Part shown: positions 62,904-64,000 of the stretch, piece by piece
Numbering within the stretch: position 1 is the stretch's first letter
How the letters are laid out: each line of letters starts with the position of its first letter
From: Actinomyces qiguomingii
GTDB lineage: Bacteria > Actinomycetota > Actinomycetes > Actinomycetales > Actinomycetaceae
Direction of reading: 5' to 3'
Length of the DNA: 64,000 bases
Assembly: GCF_004102025.1 (NCBI RefSeq)
Contig: NZ_CP025228.1
Coordinates: forward strand, 3,162,001-3,226,000
The notes under the pieces: generated by a model
The model's database searches: none
Told to the model about the DNA's origin: nothing
The model's input: the letters and a program-made list of their open reading frames with translations, nothing else
Made by a program: the position numbers and the translations under genes

Positions 62904-64000
62904 GTGTCCGCCCAGTCCACCCGCCCGATTCTGCCGGGGTACTTCCCCGATCCGTCCATCTGCCGTGTGGACGGGACTTTCTGGCTGGTTAACTCCAGCT
63001 TCGAGTATCTTCCGGGCGTGCCCGTGCACCGCTCCGCCGACCTGGTGCACTGGGAGCAGGTCGGTCACGCCTACACCCGCCCCTCCGCCCTGCCACTGCC
63101 GGGAGGCGACGCCGGCTCCCAGGGCACCTTCGCCCCCACTATTCGCCACCACGACGGCGTCTTCTACGTGATCGTCACCAATATGGGCCAGGACCCGCTG
63201 GGCCAGCGCATCGTGCGTACCACGGATCCCGCCGCCGGCTGGTCCGACCCGGTGGAAGTACCCGACACCCCAGGCATCGACCCGGACCTGTGCTGGGACG
63301 AGGACGGCGTCTGCCACCTGAGCTGGCGCGGGGTGTCCTTCGAGACCGGCACCGTGGTCTCCACACTGCGTTCGGTGCCGATCGATCCGAACACCGGCAA
63401 GCGCCTGGGGGAGGCGGTGGACCTGTGGCAGGGCACGGGCATGCGCGATTCGGAGGGGCCGCACCTGTTCCGGCGCCGCGGTTGGTGGTACCTGCTGCTG
63501 GCCGAGGGCGGCACCGGCGTCGGCCACTGCGTGACGATGGCGCGCGCCCGCGAACTGACGGGCCCTTGGGAGGAGCATCCCAGCAATCCGATCCTCACCC
63601 ACCGCTCCACCGATCACCCGGTGCAGGCCACCGGGCACGCCGACCTGGTCCCGCTCGACGACGCCGGCTGGGATGGGACACGCTTCGCCATGGTGCACCT
63701 GGGCATCCGTCAGCTGGAGCCCTTCCCCGGCTACCACGTCAACGGCCGGGAGACCTTCCTGGTCGGCGTCAACTGGGAGGGGGACTGGCCGGTCGCCGTC
63801 GAGGACCGCTACGTCGAGGCGATCGCCGCGCGCGACGCCGCCTCCACGCATGCCTTCACCGATGAGCTGCGCGGCCAGCCCGGACCGGTGGCCGACGGCG
63901 ACGCTCCTTGGGATCTGCCCGACAGGTGGGTCTCTCCCGGCGGGCTTGCCCGCAACGCCCTGGCCCGTAACGCCGCCGGGAGGCTGACGATAACCGGGCC
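62904..64000 (+). CDS. GH43-family glycosidase, cut by the window edge
   Basis: At least 365 residues, open to the end of the window. The five-bladed propeller catalytic domain is present: base Asp in GYFPDPSICR near residue 15, pKa-modulating Asp in GIDPDLCWDEDG, and acid Glu in RDSEGPHLF. Family members are beta-xylosidases or alpha-arabinofuranosidases; a second domain probably begins near residue 335 (WVSPGGLARNA), as in the XynB-type subgroup. The GTG at 62904 has GGAAGGAG upstream. No signal peptide. It could act on pectin or arabinoxylan side chains alongside the rhamnosidases. Confidence 0.88.
   Translation, partial: MSAQSTRPILPGYFPDPSICRVDGTFWLVNSSFEYLPGVPVHRSADLVHWEQVGHAYTRPSALPLPGGDAGSQGTFAPTIRHHDGVFYVIVTNMGQDPLGQRIVRTTDPAAGWSDPVEVPDTPGIDPDLCWDEDGVCHLSWRGVSFETGTVVSTLRSVPIDPNTGKRLGEAVDLWQGTGMRDSEGPHLFRRRGWWYLLLAEGGTGVGHCVTMARARELTGPWEEHPSNPILTHRSTDHPVQATGHADLVPLDDAGWDGTRFAMVHLGIRQLEPFPGYHVNGRETFLVGVNWEGDWPVAVEDRYVEAIAARDAASTHAFTDELRGQPGPVADGDAPWDLPDRWVSPGGLARNALARNAAGRLTITG

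Overview
The window is GC-rich, densely coded actinobacterial DNA. The gene set (c-di-AMP riboswitches in front of NlpC/P60 cell-wall hydrolases, a DUF3027 protein, an XPB-type helicase with a separate helicase-associated protein, a DtxR regulator) fits the Actinomycetales, most likely Actinomyces or a close relative. That placement is inference from gene content. There is no rRNA, no CRISPR array and no prophage; one tRNA is present.

Layout. 1-4.4 kb: a minus-strand fructose-type PTS operon (EIIA, EIIC, PRD regulator, EIIB) behind a 19-bp palindrome. 4.75-6.45 kb: a decayed IS1634-like insertion sequence with recognisable ends. 6.5-18.2 kb: mainly housekeeping genes: tRNA-Arg(CCU), a universal stress protein, two paralogous NlpC/P60 hydrolases each behind a ydaO-type riboswitch, a DtxR-family regulator, an MFS exporter, an AzgA-type purine permease, a DUF3027 protein and a frameshifted helicase-associated gene. 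18.3-29.8 kb: a carbohydrate island with an ABC importer operon (two permeases, lipoprotein, GH36, exported GH16) divergent from a ROK regulator, then a SorC-family regulator divergent from a mannitol-type PTS EIICB and an MDR dehydrogenase. 29.9-31.6 kb: the XPB helicase. 31.6-34.7 kb: mostly noncoding, full of repeats, with a DUF192 protein, a possible small lipoprotein and a truncated duplicate of the rhaM 5' region. 34.7-64 kb: a large rhamnose/rhamnoside region.

The rhamnose region encodes L-rhamnose mutarotase, an MFS transporter, L-rhamnose isomerase, rhamnulokinase, an HSL-type esterase and rhamnulose-1-phosphate aldolase, then a GH106 rhamnosidase, a LacI regulator divergent from a GPH transporter, a carboxylesterase and a GH78 rhamnosidase. 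Further on come a zeta-type toxin pair, a GH1 beta-glucosidase, an MFS transporter, a TetR regulator, an NADP oxidoreductase with a broken copy beside it, a second GH78 and a GH43 cut by the window edge. None of the GH78, GH106 or GH1 enzymes shows a signal peptide. The locus therefore probably imports small rhamnosides (flavonoid- or terpene-type diglycosides, or pectin oligomers), de-esterifies and hydrolyses them inside the cell, and sends rhamnose to dihydroxyacetone phosphate plus lactaldehyde.

The most unusual feature is a set of dispersed intergenic repeats. Six arrays share an almost exact 22-bp period around a short palindrome (CCGA-NN-TCGG). In two of them the first or last unit supplies the final codons and the stop codon of the adjacent gene. 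A second family, built on GGACCGTC/GACGGTCC, forms inverted arrays at two sites and supplies the stop codon of the truncated rhaM copy.
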